Notes: generated from the letters alone by a model not told the origin. Shown: positions 51,118-60,530, numbered from the stretch's first letter. The stretch: 64,000 nucleotides of DNA from Pseudactinotalea sp. HY158 (GCF_009660225.1 NZ_CP045920.1:930001-994000), one strand, 5' to 3'. A program made the numbers and translations.

Positions 51118-54100
51118 TCAGCGTCCCGCCGGGGTCGCGGTGACCTCATAGCCGGCCTCCTCGAGGTCGCGCACGCGCGCCTCGGTCGCCTCCTGTCGCG
51201 CCGCCTCGTGGGCGAGGCCCCAGGCATCGTACTCGGCGACGGCGGACTCGTGCCGGGCGTGGGTGGCGTCGCCGAGGGCGGCGGCCGCGGCGGCGGTTGT
51301 GCTGGATCGGCCGTGGGCGGCGTCGGCGCTCTCGGTCGCGGCCGCGGCGTCGGCGATCATCCCGGCGACGCGGCCCTGCGATTCGGTGAGGCCGGCGCGG
51401 GTCCGCGGCACGGTGTCCCGCGACTCCTCGAGCCGGCCGCGCCCGGCCGCGTTGGTGCGTTCCTGCGCGCCTCCGACCGCGTCGTAGTCGGTGAAGGCAG
51501 TCCGGGTGGTGCCCCAGCTCTCCTCGATGCCCGTGCCGGTCTCGCCGAGGGAGCGGCCCGCCGACTGCACCCGCTCCGGTAGGTCGGGATTGTTCAGCTG
51601 GGCACCGAAGCCGAGGAGGTCCTGCACGAGGGAGACGAGCGAGTCGAGCACAGAGAAGCGGCCGGTGGGTTCCGTGACCTTCGCCGCGGTCTCCTCGTGC
51701 TGGGCCTCGAGCTGCGTGCGGACCTCACCGCGATGGGTCAGGGCGCCGTCGAGCCGTTCGGAGTCCGCCGCCGCCGCATCGAGTCCCGCGGCCACGCCCT
51801 CGAGTTGGGCCTGCGACGCCGACGAGCGTGCGCGGGCGTCGGCGGCGTCGGCGGCGTCGGCGGAACTCTCGCGGGCGAGTGCGTCGGCGCCGGTGGTGGC
51901 CACGGCAAGCTGGTCGATGTGGGCCGAGGTCACGGTGGGCGGGAGGTCGGGCAGAGGGGCCGCCTCGGTGCGTGTCTCGTCCTGGCGCGCCTTGGTCGCG
52001 GCGGTCGCGCCGCCGGTCGCGCCCGAGACGGGTGGGCCGGCGAGATCGATGAACGTCTGCCACCGTGAGGCCTCCTCCCGCGCGGCCGTGCCCGTGGTCT
52101 CATCGAGCCGGCGCAACAGGTTCCGCTCCTGTTCATAGTGGAGGAATGCGCGGGAGACCGGCTGGAAGGCGGACGCCTCGGCCTGACGATTCTGCTCATG
52201 CGCCTCCCGGAGCGAACGTTCGGCGGAGCCGTCGATGATCGAGGTCGACGTGTGCCGGCCGGGGAGTATTTCGTCGCGCGTGGCCAGTGCCTCGGCCGCA
52301 CGCCTGTCTGCCCGCTCGGACAACGACCGGTGACGGTCGAGGGTCGACTTCACCGTCTGTGAGGCGACATCGAGATCGGCATGGGCCTGGGTGACCCTGC
52401 CTGCGGCATCGTCGCGCGTGCGCTGGAGCTCGATCAGCCGGTGAACGGCGGCCCGGTCGTCCAGGGTTGCGATCCGCTCCGCGTCGGCGGGCATCGACTG
52501 CGAGACGGCATCGATCTCGCGATCGATCCGGACCACCTCGGCTTCGCCGGCCTCGACACGGACGCGTGCGGCGTGCTCGCGTTCCCGAGCTCCGGTGAGT
52601 TCGCGTGCGGCCACCCTGCTCTCCCGACGATCGGCCAGGCTCTGCGAGACGAGTTCCTGGGAGTGTTCGAAGGCCTCGAGGCGTTGTCCCGATGCCGCGG
52701 ACCGATCCCGGCGGTTCTCGTAGACCTGCACCGCCGCGTCCTTCGCCCGTGATGCCGCCCGTGTCGACGCCCTCCGGCCGAGGGCGGCCTGCTCGGCCGC
52801 GTAGGTGCGCGTGCGCTCCCCACGACCGAACGCCTCATCGAATGCCTCCAGATAGCCGCGGACCGAGCGGTCGGGGGACGTCCGGGCCGCATCGGCGGCG
52901 CGGCCGATATCGGTGAGCGGCCGCACAGGACGCCCGAATGCATCATCCACACGGTGGATGCCCTCGAGGCGTTCGGGGGAGAGACCCTGCCTGCGGACGA
53001 TGAGCCGATCGGGATTGCCCCCGCCGGCCAGGACCGGCACGTTCGCGATGCGCTCATGAACGTGCCTGCCGACCCGGTCGGAGGCCCGCCCCGACGCGTC
53101 GACGACTGCGCCGCCCACGGCACCGCCGGCGGCCCCCGCGAGCTCGGTGACCCCCTGGCTCAGGAGTCGCTGCTGTTCGATGAGGACGGCCTCGTCGGAC
53201 AGCTCCATCGTGAGCAGGTGCTGGCGGCGGCAGGCGCTGGCCGCGGCCTGCGCGGCGATCTGGAGGACTCCGATGAATAGGCCGGCGACCGTGGTCGCCT
53301 TGAGCACGGTGAGCGACGGCGGGATGAGCGCAGCGAGGAATTGCAGGCCGGGCACGACGGCGAGCAGGCCCACGCCCGCGAGGATGCCGGCGACGAGGCC
53401 GATCGTGCCCACGAGGTCCCCGAGGAGGGCGAGCACGTCGCTGATCAGGGCGAGGTTGTCGGCCCAGGCGCCGTACTCGCCGTCCCAGCCGGCCCATTCG
53501 TGGGTACTGATCCCCTCGCCCCCGATGGTCTTTCCCCAGAGCGACTGCACCGCGCCGTAGCCGCCGACGATCGCCCCGACCGGACCGGCGATCTTGGCAC
53601 CCTGCGACAGGCCGACTTCGAGGAGGGCGAATGCGGCGGCCTTCTGGGCCACGAGGGTCGCGGCGCCCATCGCGGCGCTCGACTTCGCGCCGGTCCAGGC
53701 GCTGCCGAGCACGTCGGCCTGCTGCCAGGCCTCGGCGACCTTCGCCTGCCGTTCCGGGCTCCCGGGCGTGCCCCATTCCTGGGCGAGCACGTCGTCCAGG
53801 TCGGCGGCCGTGACCATGGTCTCCTCGGTCAGCGCCTGGGAGGAGACCGTGCCCACCGGGTGCGGCGGCGGGCCCTCCCGCAGGTCCGAGGCCGGAACGG
53901 GAGCCCTGGCGGAGGCGCGGGAACCGATCGGCCCGCCCCGGGTGCCGAGTGTGTCCCCGGCGGCCGCGGGCGCCTGGTCCGCGGCGGCGGGCGCCGTCGT
54001 ACCTGCGGAACCTGTGGAACCGGCGGGTTCAAGGGCTTCGAGCGAACCGGCGGATTCGGCGGATTCGGGGGATTCAAGGGAGCCGGCGGAACCGGGGGAT

Positions 54101-54432
54101 TCAACGGAACCGGCGGATTCAGGTAGCTGAGCCTGAGCAGGATCGGTGTCCACCTCCGGTGCCGCTGTACCCGGCTCTGTGGCCGGCTCTGTGGCCGCCC
54201 CCGTGAGTGCCGCCGGCAGCGTGGTGCCCGCGGCCGACGAGTGCTCGACCGGGCCGCCGGGCAGAGCGGTCTCCGCGGTGGCCCGATTGCCCACGAGCCG
54301 TTGCAGGTCGAGCAGATCGTGGGGCGGCAGCGTCGCGCTCGGGGAGAGCAGGACGCTCCCGAGCGGACGGGCTCGACGCGCCTGCGGGGCGGGCAGCTCG
54401 GTCACCAGGGCTGTACGAGGGTGGTGCGCCAT
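51118..54432 (-). CDS. Large repeat/coiled-coil protein with LQ..GN motif (candidate injection-system cargo)
   Basis: This 1104-residue protein lacks a signal peptide. The N-terminus holds DLLDLQRLVGNRATAETALP (about 39-58), the same motif as the protein at 20.2-21.6 kb. A Ser/Glu/Pro linker of repeated units (SVESPGSAGSLESPESAESAGS) follows at about 100-150. A Gly/Ala-rich hydrophobic region (about 260-420) includes ALLGDLVGTIGLVAGILAGVGLLAVVPGLQFLAALIPPSLTVLK and could insert in or cross a membrane. From 450 to 1104 are long, charged coiled coils. No catalytic toxin domain is seen. GAGGAGG lies 5 nt before the ATG. The downstream 50313 gene starts 1 nt from its end. Large, signal-less proteins with this motif are typical of eCIS-linked genes in actinobacteria; the injection role is inference. 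Confidence 0.6.
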   Translation of the reverse strand: MAHHPRTALVTELPAPQARRARPLGSVLLSPSATLPPHDLLDLQRLVGNRATAETALPGGPVEHSSAAGTTLPAALTGAATEPATEPGTAAPEVDTDPAQAQLPESAGSVESPGSAGSLESPESAESAGSLEALEPAGSTGSAGTTAPAAADQAPAAAGDTLGTRGGPIGSRASARAPVPASDLREGPPPHPVGTVSSQALTEETMVTAADLDDVLAQEWGTPGSPERQAKVAEAWQQADVLGSAWTGAKSSAAMGAATLVAQKAAAFALLEVGLSQGAKIAGPVGAIVGGYGAVQSLWGKTIGGEGISTHEWAGWDGEYGAWADNLALISDVLALLGDLVGTIGLVAGILAGVGLLAVVPGLQFLAALIPPSLTVLKATTVAGLFIGVLQIAAQAAASACRRQHLLTMELSDEAVLIEQQRLLSQGVTELAGAAGGAVGGAVVDASGRASDRVGRHVHERIANVPVLAGGGNPDRLIVRRQGLSPERLEGIHRVDDAFGRPVRPLTDIGRAADAARTSPDRSVRGYLEAFDEAFGRGERTRTYAAEQAALGRRASTRAASRAKDAAVQVYENRRDRSAASGQRLEAFEHSQELVSQSLADRRESRVAARELTGAREREHAARVRVEAGEAEVVRIDREIDAVSQSMPADAERIATLDDRAAVHRLIELQRTRDDAAGRVTQAHADLDVASQTVKSTLDRHRSLSERADRRAAEALATRDEILPGRHTSTSIIDGSAERSLREAHEQNRQAEASAFQPVSRAFLHYEQERNLLRRLDETTGTAAREEASRWQTFIDLAGPPVSGATGGATAATKARQDETRTEAAPLPDLPPTVTSAHIDQLAVATTGADALARESSADAADAADARARSSASQAQLEGVAAGLDAAAADSERLDGALTHRGEVRTQLEAQHEETAAKVTEPTGRFSVLDSLVSLVQDLLGFGAQLNNPDLPERVQSAGRSLGETGTGIEESWGTTRTAFTDYDAVGGAQERTNAAGRGRLEESRDTVPRTRAGLTESQGRVAGMIADAAAATESADAAHGRSSTTAAAAAALGDATHARHESAVAEYDAWGLAHEAARQEATEARVRDLEEAGYEVTATPAGR

Positions 54433-54516
54433 CGCCCTCCTCTCGGTGTGGCCCCACGCTAGGGCCGCGAGGTCGACGAGGCGCAGGACCACCGGGGCGG
54501 CCATGGGGCAGCGCGC

Positions 54517-54534
54517 CGTGCCCCAACGGGCACG
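54517..54534 (-). terminator. Hairpin after accE
   Basis: CGTGCCC and GGGCACG flank a 4-nt loop, 40 bp after the accE stop. There is no U-tract; it may end the acc operon transcript. Confidence 0.4.
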
Positions 54535-54541
54535 ACCCGCG

Positions 54542-54568
54542 CGACCAGCACGACCGGCACGACCGGCG
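54542..54568. repeat. 9-bp tandem repeat between accE and the LQ..GN gene
   Basis: CGACCAGCA, CGACCGGCA and CGACCGGCG. It marks the right edge of the 39-kb segment between accE and maf. Confidence 0.75.
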
Positions 54569-54573
54569 CCGCG

Positions 54574-54810
54574 TCACCAGGCCTGGTGCGTGCTCCAGCG
54601 CCACGAGGCCCGCGACGGCTTGGCGGGGACGCCCCAGCGGCGGCGTGGATCGGCCCAGACGGAGGAGCGTGAGCCGTCGTCGGGGTCGTCGATCGCGGCC
54701 GCGTTCGCGGCGACGAGCCCGGCCACGAGCGCGGCGAGCTCCACGTCGTCCGGGGTGCCCCGCACGACCCGGACGACGTCGCCCGGGCCCATCGATTCGA
54801 TGCTCACCAT
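54574..54810 (-). CDS. accE: Acyl-CoA carboxylase epsilon subunit
   Basis: This 78-residue small subunit, found only in actinobacteria, stabilises and activates the beta subunit of acyl-CoA carboxylase. VVRGTPDDVELAALVAGLVAANA is the conserved helical element, and the Trp/Pro tail WADPRRRWGVPAKPSRASWRWS matches the family. It starts 16 bp after the beta-subunit stop in the same operon. In most relatives maf and the alpha gene follow directly; here they are about 39 kb further along in the same orientation. Confidence 0.93.
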   Translation of the reverse strand: MVSIESMGPGDVVRVVRGTPDDVELAALVAGLVAANAAAIDDPDDGSRSSVWADPRRRWGVPAKPSRASWRWSTHQAW

Positions 54811-54826
54811 GCGTGCCTCCGAGCGG

Positions 54827-56407
54827 TCACAGCGGAATGTTCCCGTGCTTCTTCGCGGGCAGCGACGCCCGCTTCGTTCGCAGCGCCCGCAGCCCCCGGA
54901 CGATCTGAACGCGGGTCTCGGCCGGCTCGATCACGGCGTCGACGTAGCCGAGGGCGGCGGCGTCCCACGGGTTGACGATCGCCTCCTCGTACTCGTCGAC
55001 GAGCCGGTTCCGCTCGGCCTCGACGTCGCCGCCGTTCTCGGCGACCTCCGCCAGGGCGCGCCGCTGCAGGATGTTCACGGCCCCGGAGGCGCCCATGACG
55101 GCGATCTGCGCGGTCGGCCAGGCGAGGTTGAGGTCGGCTCCGAGCTGCTTGGAGCCCATGACGATGTACGCCCCGCCGTAGGCCTTGCGCGTGATCACGG
55201 TGATGAGCGGCACGGTCGCCTCGGCGTAGGCGAAGATGAGCTTCGCGCCCCGGCGGATGATGCCGTTCCACTCCTGGTCGGTGCCGGGGAGGAATCCGGG
55301 CACGTCCACGAACGTGAGCACCGGGATGTTGAACGCGTCGCACGTGCGCACGAACCGGGCGGCCTTCTCGGCCGCGTTGATGTCGAGGGTGCCGGCCATC
55401 TGCTGGGGCTGGTTCGCCACGACCCCGACGGGCGCCCCCTCGACGTGGCCGAAGCCGACGATCACGTTCCGGGCGTAGAGGGCCTGCACCTCGAGCAGCT
55501 CCCCGTCGTCGAGGACCCCGGAGATCACGGTGCGCATGTCGTAGGGGTGGGAGTCCGAATCCGGCACGAGGGTCGTGAGTTCGGCGTCCTCCGGCGTCTC
55601 GTCGAGGTCGGCCTCGATCGGGAACGTCATCGGGTCGGTCAGGTTGTTCGCCGGCAGGTAGGTGAGCAGCGCCTTGACGTAGTCGAAGGCGTCCTCCTCG
55701 TCCGTGGCGAGGTAGTGCGCCACCCCGGAGCGCTCGTTGTGGGTCTGCGCCCCGCCGAGCTCCTCGAAGCCGACGTCCTCGCCGGTGACGGCCCGGATGA
55801 CGTCCGGGCCGGTGATGAACATGTTCGAGGTCTGGTCGGCCATGACGATGAAGTCGGTGAGTGCGGGGGAGTAGACCGCGCCCCCGGCGCTCGGGCCGAG
55901 GATGAGCGAGATCTGCGGGATCACCCCCGAGGCGGCGACGTTGCGCCGGAAGATCTCGGCGAACTGGGTCAGCGCGGCCACGCCCTCCTGGATGCGTGCG
56001 CCGCCGCCGTCCGAGATGCCGATGAGCGGCACCCCGGTGCGCAGCGCGAGGTCCATCACCTTGGTGATCTTCTGGCCGTGCACCTCCCCGAGGGAGCCGC
56101 CGAACACCGAGAAGTCCTGGGAGTAGACGCACACCTGGCGCCCGTCCACCGTGCCGTAGCCGACGACGACGCCGTCGCCCGGCACCCGGCGCTTGTCGAG
56201 CCCGAAATTGCTCGATCGGTGGGTCGCCAGGGCATCCAGCTCCACGAAGCTGCCCTCGTCGAGCAGCATGTCGATCCGGTCCCGGGCGGACTGCTTGCCG
56301 CGGGCCGACTGCTTCGCCCGCGCGGTCTTCGCGATCGCCTCCGGGCCCTCGGCCCGGCGCAGGCGCAGATCCTCGACCTTCTCGGCCGTGCTCGTCTTCT
56401 TGGTCAC
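54827..56407 (-). CDS. pccB: Acyl-CoA (propionyl/acetyl-CoA) carboxylase beta subunit
   Basis: This 526-residue carboxyltransferase subunit has an N-terminal half ([71 protein letters not shown]) and a C-terminal half ([60 protein letters not shown]). These are the two oxyanion-hole regions of the crotonase fold. It transfers carboxyl from BCCP-biotin to acetyl- or propionyl-CoA. The GTG at 56407 is the probable start. The biotin ligase gene is divergent on the other side. Confidence 0.94.
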   Translation of the reverse strand: MTKKTSTAEKVEDLRLRRAEGPEAIAKTARAKQSARGKQSARDRIDMLLDEGSFVELDALATHRSSNFGLDKRRVPGDGVVVGYGTVDGRQVCVYSQDFSVFGGSLGEVHGQKITKVMDLALRTGVPLIGISDGGGARIQEGVAALTQFAEIFRRNVAASGVIPQISLILGPSAGGAVYSPALTDFIVMADQTSNMFITGPDVIRAVTGEDVGFEELGGAQTHNERSGVAHYLATDEEDAFDYVKALLTYLPANNLTDPMTFPIEADLDETPEDAELTTLVPDSDSHPYDMRTVISGVLDDGELLEVQALYARNVIVGFGHVEGAPVGVVANQPQQMAGTLDINAAEKAARFVRTCDAFNIPVLTFVDVPGFLPGTDQEWNGIIRRGAKLIFAYAEATVPLITVITRKAYGGAYIVMGSKQLGADLNLAWPTAQIAVMGASGAVNILQRRALAEVAENGGDVEAERNRLVDEYEEAIVNPWDAAALGYVDAVIEPAETRVQIVRGLRALRTKRASLPAKKHGNIPL

Positions 56408-56491
56408 ATCGGCCAGCGTAGTTGTCCTGATGGGCAGATGCGGGCACCGAACCGCCCACCCTCGGCACCGTTCGTTGTGGAGGGTCCACAA

Positions 56492-56527
56492 ATCGGCCCG
56501 CACATCGGCCCACACATCGGCCCGGGC
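56492..56527. repeat. 12-bp tandem repeat in the birA-pccB divergent promoter
   Basis: Three units of ATCGGCCCGCAC (with small changes) lie between the divergent genes, about 85-125 bp from each start. Confidence 0.75.
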
Positions 56528-56617
56528 ATCCGCCTCCACCTCCGCTCGGGCACCGCGATTCGGCGACGGATCGAGCGTGTGGTTCACCACGGACGTGACC
56601 CGTGGCACGCTGGAGTG

Positions 56618-57409
56618 ATGATCCGCCTCGTGCCCAGCACCGATTCGACCCAGACCGACCTGCTCGCGGCCCTCGCCGCGGACGGGGCGGACTGGGGTCA
56701 CCTGAGCGGCATCCACGCCGTCCACCAGCGCGCCGGGCGCGGTCGGCTGGACCGCGCCTGGGACACCGATCTCGTGCGCGCGCTCACCGCCTCGGTCGTG
56801 CTCCGGCCGGGCGACGAGGCCACGTGGGGCGGACTCGGCCTGCTCACGGGGGTGGCCGTGGTGCGGGCGCTCGCCGACCTCGCCCCCGGCGTGGACGCGG
56901 GCCTCAAATGGCCCAACGACGTGATCGTGCCCGACGCGGCCCCCTCCGATCGGACCGAGGGGTCGGCGCCCGGATGGGCCGGCATCGCCAAGATCGGCGG
57001 CATCCTCGGCTCGGTCGCCACGGACTCGACCGGCGCCCGGGCGGCGGTCGTGGGGATCGGCGTCAACCTCGACGGCACCGTGCCGATCCCGTGGGCCGCG
57101 ACCGTGCGCTCCGCCGGCGGGGACGGCGTGCTGGAGGCCGCCGATCTCCTCACCGCGATCCTCGGTCACCTCGGCGAGCTCGTGCCCGAAGGCGAGCCGG
57201 TCCGCGGGGTCGGCGAGGCCGTGGCCCCGCTGTGCCGCACGCTCGGCGAGCCGGTCCGCGTGGTCACCGCCCGCGACGCGGAGGCGACCACGGGAACGGC
57301 CGAACGGATCGACCCCGACGGCGCGCTCGTCGTCCGTACGCGCTCCGGGGAGCAGCGCTTCCTCGCTGGTGACGTATTTCACATCCGCTCCGAAGCGCCG
57401 CTAGCCTGA
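56618..57409 (+). CDS. birA: Biotin-[acetyl-CoA-carboxylase] ligase
   Basis: This 263-residue group I biotin ligase lacks the regulatory HTH of E. coli Bir[14 protein letters not shown] (about 35-47) is the biotinyl-AMP loop (GRGR), and [10 protein letters not shown] (about 92-101) and KIGGILG (about 119-125) complete the site. It biotinylates BCCP of the carboxylases. The C-terminal SH3-like segment ends [12 protein letters not shown]. It lies divergent from the beta gene and 5 bp before the adenylate cyclase, an arrangement conserved in many actinobacteria. Confidence 0.93.
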   Translation: MIRLVPSTDSTQTDLLAALAADGADWGHLSGIHAVHQRAGRGRLDRAWDTDLVRALTASVVLRPGDEATWGGLGLLTGVAVVRALADLAPGVDAGLKWPNDVIVPDAAPSDRTEGSAPGWAGIAKIGGILGSVATDSTGARAAVVGIGVNLDGTVPIPWAATVRSAGGDGVLEAADLLTAILGHLGELVPEGEPVRGVGEAVAPLCRTLGEPVRVVTARDAEATTGTAERIDPDGALVVRTRSGEQRFLAGDVFHIRSEAPLA

Positions 57410-57414
57410 CCCCC

Positions 57415-58452
57415 ATGGCCGAACCGTCCCCGCACTCCTCCACCTACGGAGCCGTCGCAGCCGCGCTGCTCGGGCCCGGTCCACGCCGTCACCTCGGCGA
57501 GGTGGCCGAGTCGGCGAACGTGAGTGAGGACGACGTGCGCGCCTTCTGGCGGCTGCTCGGCTTCGCGGACGTCCCCGACGAGGCGCCGGAGTTCACGGAC
57601 GCCGACGTCGCGGCGATGCGCGACCTCATGGACTACGTGCGCACGGACCGGATCGGCCTGCGCACGGCCCGCACGCTCGTGCGCGCGAACGGTCACCTCA
57701 TGGACCGGCTCGTGCTGTGGCAGGTCGAGTCGTTCGTGGAGGAGGTCGCACAGCGCTACTCGCTCGACGACATCTCGGCCCGACTCGTCGTGCTCGACCG
57801 CTTCCTCACCCTCCAGCCGATGCTCGAGGAGCAGCTGCTCTACACCTGGCGGCGGCAGCTCGCCGCGCTGCTCGGGCGGTTCGACCGGCAGTTCGCCCAG
57901 AGCACCGGGCTGGCGATCTCGGCCGATCAGCTGCCGCTCGAACGGGCGGTCGGGTTCATGGACATGGTCGGCTACACCTCCCGCACGGTGCGGCTCGCGC
58001 GCGACGAACTCGCCGAGATCGTGGCGGAGTTCGAGACCACGGCCCGCGACGTCGTCGCCCGGAACGGGGCCCGCGTGGTCAAGACGGTCGGGGACGCGGT
58101 GCTCTACGTGGCCGACGACCTGCCCACCGGTGCGAAGGTCGCGACCGATCTCGTGGACCTGCTCGCCGCGGTCGATCTGCCCGTGCGCTCCTCGGTCGTG
58201 TGGGGGCGGGTGCTCTCCCGCTCGGGCGACATCTTCGGGCCGACCGTCAACCTCGCCTCCCGGCTCAACGACGTGGCCACGCCCGGGGTGGTGGTCATGG
58301 ACGACGTCTCGGCCGCGCTGCTCGAAGTCGAGGGTCCGGAGTTCGATCTGACCCCGATGGAGACCGTGAGCGTGCAGGGGATGGGGCCGGTCAACCCGGT
58401 CCGGCTGCGTCGCCGGCAGGGGAGCCCGCGAACGAGGCGTGCGAATCCGTGA
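57415..58452 (+). CDS. Class III adenylate cyclase
   Basis: This 345-residue soluble cyclase has an all-helical N-terminal domain (about 15-170, as in the pH-sensing Rv1264-type regulatory region). The catalytic domain occupies about 180-335: FMDMVGYTSRTVRL (metal Asp), GARVVKTVGDAVLYVA (second metal Asp), WGRVLSRSGDIFGPTVNLASRL (transition-state Arg/Asn region). It makes cAMP from ATP. It follows birA by 5 bp and precedes the tandem two-component systems. Confidence 0.93.
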   Translation: MAEPSPHSSTYGAVAAALLGPGPRRHLGEVAESANVSEDDVRAFWRLLGFADVPDEAPEFTDADVAAMRDLMDYVRTDRIGLRTARTLVRANGHLMDRLVLWQVESFVEEVAQRYSLDDISARLVVLDRFLTLQPMLEEQLLYTWRRQLAALLGRFDRQFAQSTGLAISADQLPLERAVGFMDMVGYTSRTVRLARDELAEIVAEFETTARDVVARNGARVVKTVGDAVLYVADDLPTGAKVATDLVDLLAAVDLPVRSSVVWGRVLSRSGDIFGPTVNLASRLNDVATPGVVVMDDVSAALLEVEGPEFDLTPMETVSVQGMGPVNPVRLRRRQGSPRTRRANP

Positions 58453-58472
58453 ACTGGCATTAGCATGGCAGA

Positions 58473-59156
58473 GTGACCCGAGTTCTATTAGCAGAAGATG
58501 ACCCAGCCATTGCCGAACCTTTGGCGCGGGCGCTCACCCGTGAGGGCTACGACGTCTCCGTGCACGGCACCGGCCGCGGCGCCATCGACGAGGCTCCGCA
58601 CGCCGATCTCGTCGTGCTGGATCTCGGACTGCCCGACATGGACGGCCTCGACGTCGCGCGCTGGATCCGCAATCAGGGGCTGGCCACGCCGATCCTCGTG
58701 CTCACCGCCCGGGCCGACGAGGTCGACCTCGTGGTGGGCCTGGACGCGGGTGCCGACGACTACGTGACCAAGCCGTTCCGGCTCGCCGAGCTCCTCGCGC
58801 GGGTGCGGGCGCTGCTGCGCCGCGCCGGCGGCGAGAGCGAGGAGGCCGGTGCGCTCGTGGCCCAGGACGTGCGCGTGGACGTCGACGCCCACCGCGCCTT
58901 CCAGGGCGAGACCGAGGTGCACCTGACGGCCAAGGAGTTCGACCTGCTGCGGGTGCTCGTGCGCGAGGCCGGCTCCGTGGTCAGCCGCGAACTGCTCATG
59001 CACGAGGTCTGGGCCTCCGACCCGGCCGGCTCGACCAAGACCCTCGACATGCACGTGTCCTGGCTGCGCCGCAAGCTCGGCGACGACGCGAACTCGCCGC
59101 GCTACGTCTCGACCGTCCGGGGTATGGGCTTCAGGTTCGAGACCGGCGAGCGCTGA
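58473..59156 (+). CDS. OmpR/PhoB-type response regulator
   Basis: This 227-residue regulator has a receiver with phospho-acceptor D50 in LVVLDLGLPD, acidic pair near 9-10 (LAEDDP), Thr in TARADEV and Lys in VTKPF. A winged-helix DNA-binding domain occupies about 130-225 (HLTAKEFDLLRVLVREAG, STKTLDMHVSWLRRKLG). The GTG at 58473 has little leader after TAGCAT (58461-58466), so it could be translated from a nearly leaderless mRNA. It pairs with the kinase 2 bp downstream. Confidence 0.94.
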   Translation: MTRVLLAEDDPAIAEPLARALTREGYDVSVHGTGRGAIDEAPHADLVVLDLGLPDMDGLDVARWIRNQGLATPILVLTARADEVDLVVGLDAGADDYVTKPFRLAELLARVRALLRRAGGESEEAGALVAQDVRVDVDAHRAFQGETEVHLTAKEFDLLRVLVREAGSVVSRELLMHEVWASDPAGSTKTLDMHVSWLRRKLGDDANSPRYVSTVRGMGFRFETGER

Positions 59157-59158
59157 CC

Positions 59159-60502
59159 TTGGGGCGACGTGTCCTGACGGCGACCATCGCCGCCGTGACG
59201 GTGGCGGTGCTGCTCCTCGGGGTCCCCATGGCCGTCGCCGGCGCCGTGCTCGTGCGCCAGGGCGTCGTCTCCAACCTCTCCCTGCGCACCCAGTCGATCG
59301 CCCGGGCGGTCGACACCCGGCTGGGCATGAACCTCGAGATCGACTCCGACTTCCTCCAGCGGTGGGTCGCCGATGAGTCGGACCCGGCGATCAACATCGT
59401 GGTCACCACCCCGCACGGCGTGGTCGAGGCCGGCGTCGCGGTGCCCGACGATCCGCGGCAGGTCTTCCTCGTGCGGCAGACGCTCTCGGTCGCCGGGTCC
59501 GAGGTGCGGGTGTCGATCCCGAGCAGCATCCTGTTCTGGCGGGGCGCCGAGGTGGTCGGCGTGGTCATCCTGCTCTCGATCGTCGCCTTCGGGGTCGCCG
59601 CGGCGGTCGCGAGCCGTCAGGCGCGCCGGCTCGCCGCGCCCCTGATCTACCTCGCTGCCAGCGCCGAGCAGCTCGGCGCCGGCCAGGTGCGTCCGCAGCT
59701 GCGTGAGTCCGGGGTGGAGGAGATCGACCTGGTCACGGCCGAGCTCGTGCGCTCCGGCGAGCGGATGGCCGCCCGGCTCGCGGCCGAGCGCGAGTTCGCG
59801 GCGAACGCCTCCCATCAGCTGCGCACCCCGCTCACGGCGCTGTCGATGCGGCTCGAGGAGATCCAGCTCGTCACGGAGGACCCGCACATCGCCGAGGAGG
59901 CGCGGATCAGCCTCGACCAGATCGAGCGGCTCGTCGGGGTGGTCGACGACCTGCTCAAGTACTCCCGCAACGCCGACGGCGGCACGACCGAGGCGGTCGA
60001 CCTCGACGAGATCTTCTCCCAGCAGCGCGCGGAATGGGCTCCCTCCTACGAGCGGGCCGGGCGGGAGCTCGTGTTCTCCCCGCCCACCGGGGCCACGGCG
60101 CTCGCGACGCCGGGCGCCCTGTCGCAGGCGCTGGCCACGCTGCTCGAGAACTCCCTCAAGTACGGCGACGGGCGCACGACGGTCTCGGTGCGGGACTCGC
60201 GCAGTGAGACCGCGGCGGACTCCGGCACCGTGATCGAGGTGGCGGACGAGGGGGAGGGCATCAGCGACGACCTCGCGCCCCGGATCTTCGAGCGCCACGT
60301 CACGAGCGGGGGCGGAACGGGCCTCGGGCTCGGGCTCGCGCGGGATCTCGTGGTGGCCGACGGGGGTCGGATCGATCTGGCTCAGCGGCGCCCGCCGATC
60401 TTCGCGATCTTCCTCAGCGCCGTGCCCGAGCGTCTCAATCCCGACGCGGTGCTTCCGCCCGGGTCCGTCGTGGTCATGGGGCGGCGGCGCCGCCGGCAGT
60501 AG
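59159..60502 (+). CDS. Membrane histidine kinase
   Basis: This 447-residue sensor kinase starts at TTG, 2 bp after the response-regulator stop. Two TM segments (about 6-30 and 122-147) enclose an extracellular sensor. Then come a HAMP-like linker, phospho-acceptor H219 in ANASHQLRTPLTA, and the ATPase domain (LATLLENSLKYGDGRT, VADEGEGIS, GGTGLGLGLARDLV). It forms a two-component pair with the OmpR regulator upstream. The signal is unknown. Confidence 0.92.
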   Translation: MGRRVLTATIAAVTVAVLLLGVPMAVAGAVLVRQGVVSNLSLRTQSIARAVDTRLGMNLEIDSDFLQRWVADESDPAINIVVTTPHGVVEAGVAVPDDPRQVFLVRQTLSVAGSEVRVSIPSSILFWRGAEVVGVVILLSIVAFGVAAAVASRQARRLAAPLIYLAASAEQLGAGQVRPQLRESGVEEIDLVTAELVRSGERMAARLAAEREFAANASHQLRTPLTALSMRLEEIQLVTEDPHIAEEARISLDQIERLVGVVDDLLKYSRNADGGTTEAVDLDEIFSQQRAEWAPSYERAGRELVFSPPTGATALATPGALSQALATLLENSLKYGDGRTTVSVRDSRSETAADSGTVIEVADEGEGISDDLAPRIFERHVTSGGGTGLGLGLARDLVVADGGRIDLAQRRPPIFAIFLSAVPERLNPDAVLPPGSVVVMGRRRRRQ

Positions 60503-60530
60503 ATGAGAGGCCTCTCATCCATGTCTCATC
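60502..60530. promoter_or_regulatory. Palindrome and 11-bp-spaced direct repeat upstream of the acidic protein
   Basis: GATGAGAGGCCTCTCATC (60502-60519) is a perfect palindrome. It joins a direct repeat TCTCATC (60513-60519) and TCTCATC (60524-60530), 11 bp apart, which is the spacing OmpR/PhoB regulators bind. The same motif is upstream of the DUF4956 gene. Confidence 0.6.

Noticed and set aside
15712-54573. Prophage or integrative element between maf and accE
   Set aside because: No integrase, excisionase, phage structural gene, conjugation gene or flanking direct repeat was seen. Only an accessory segment can be claimed.
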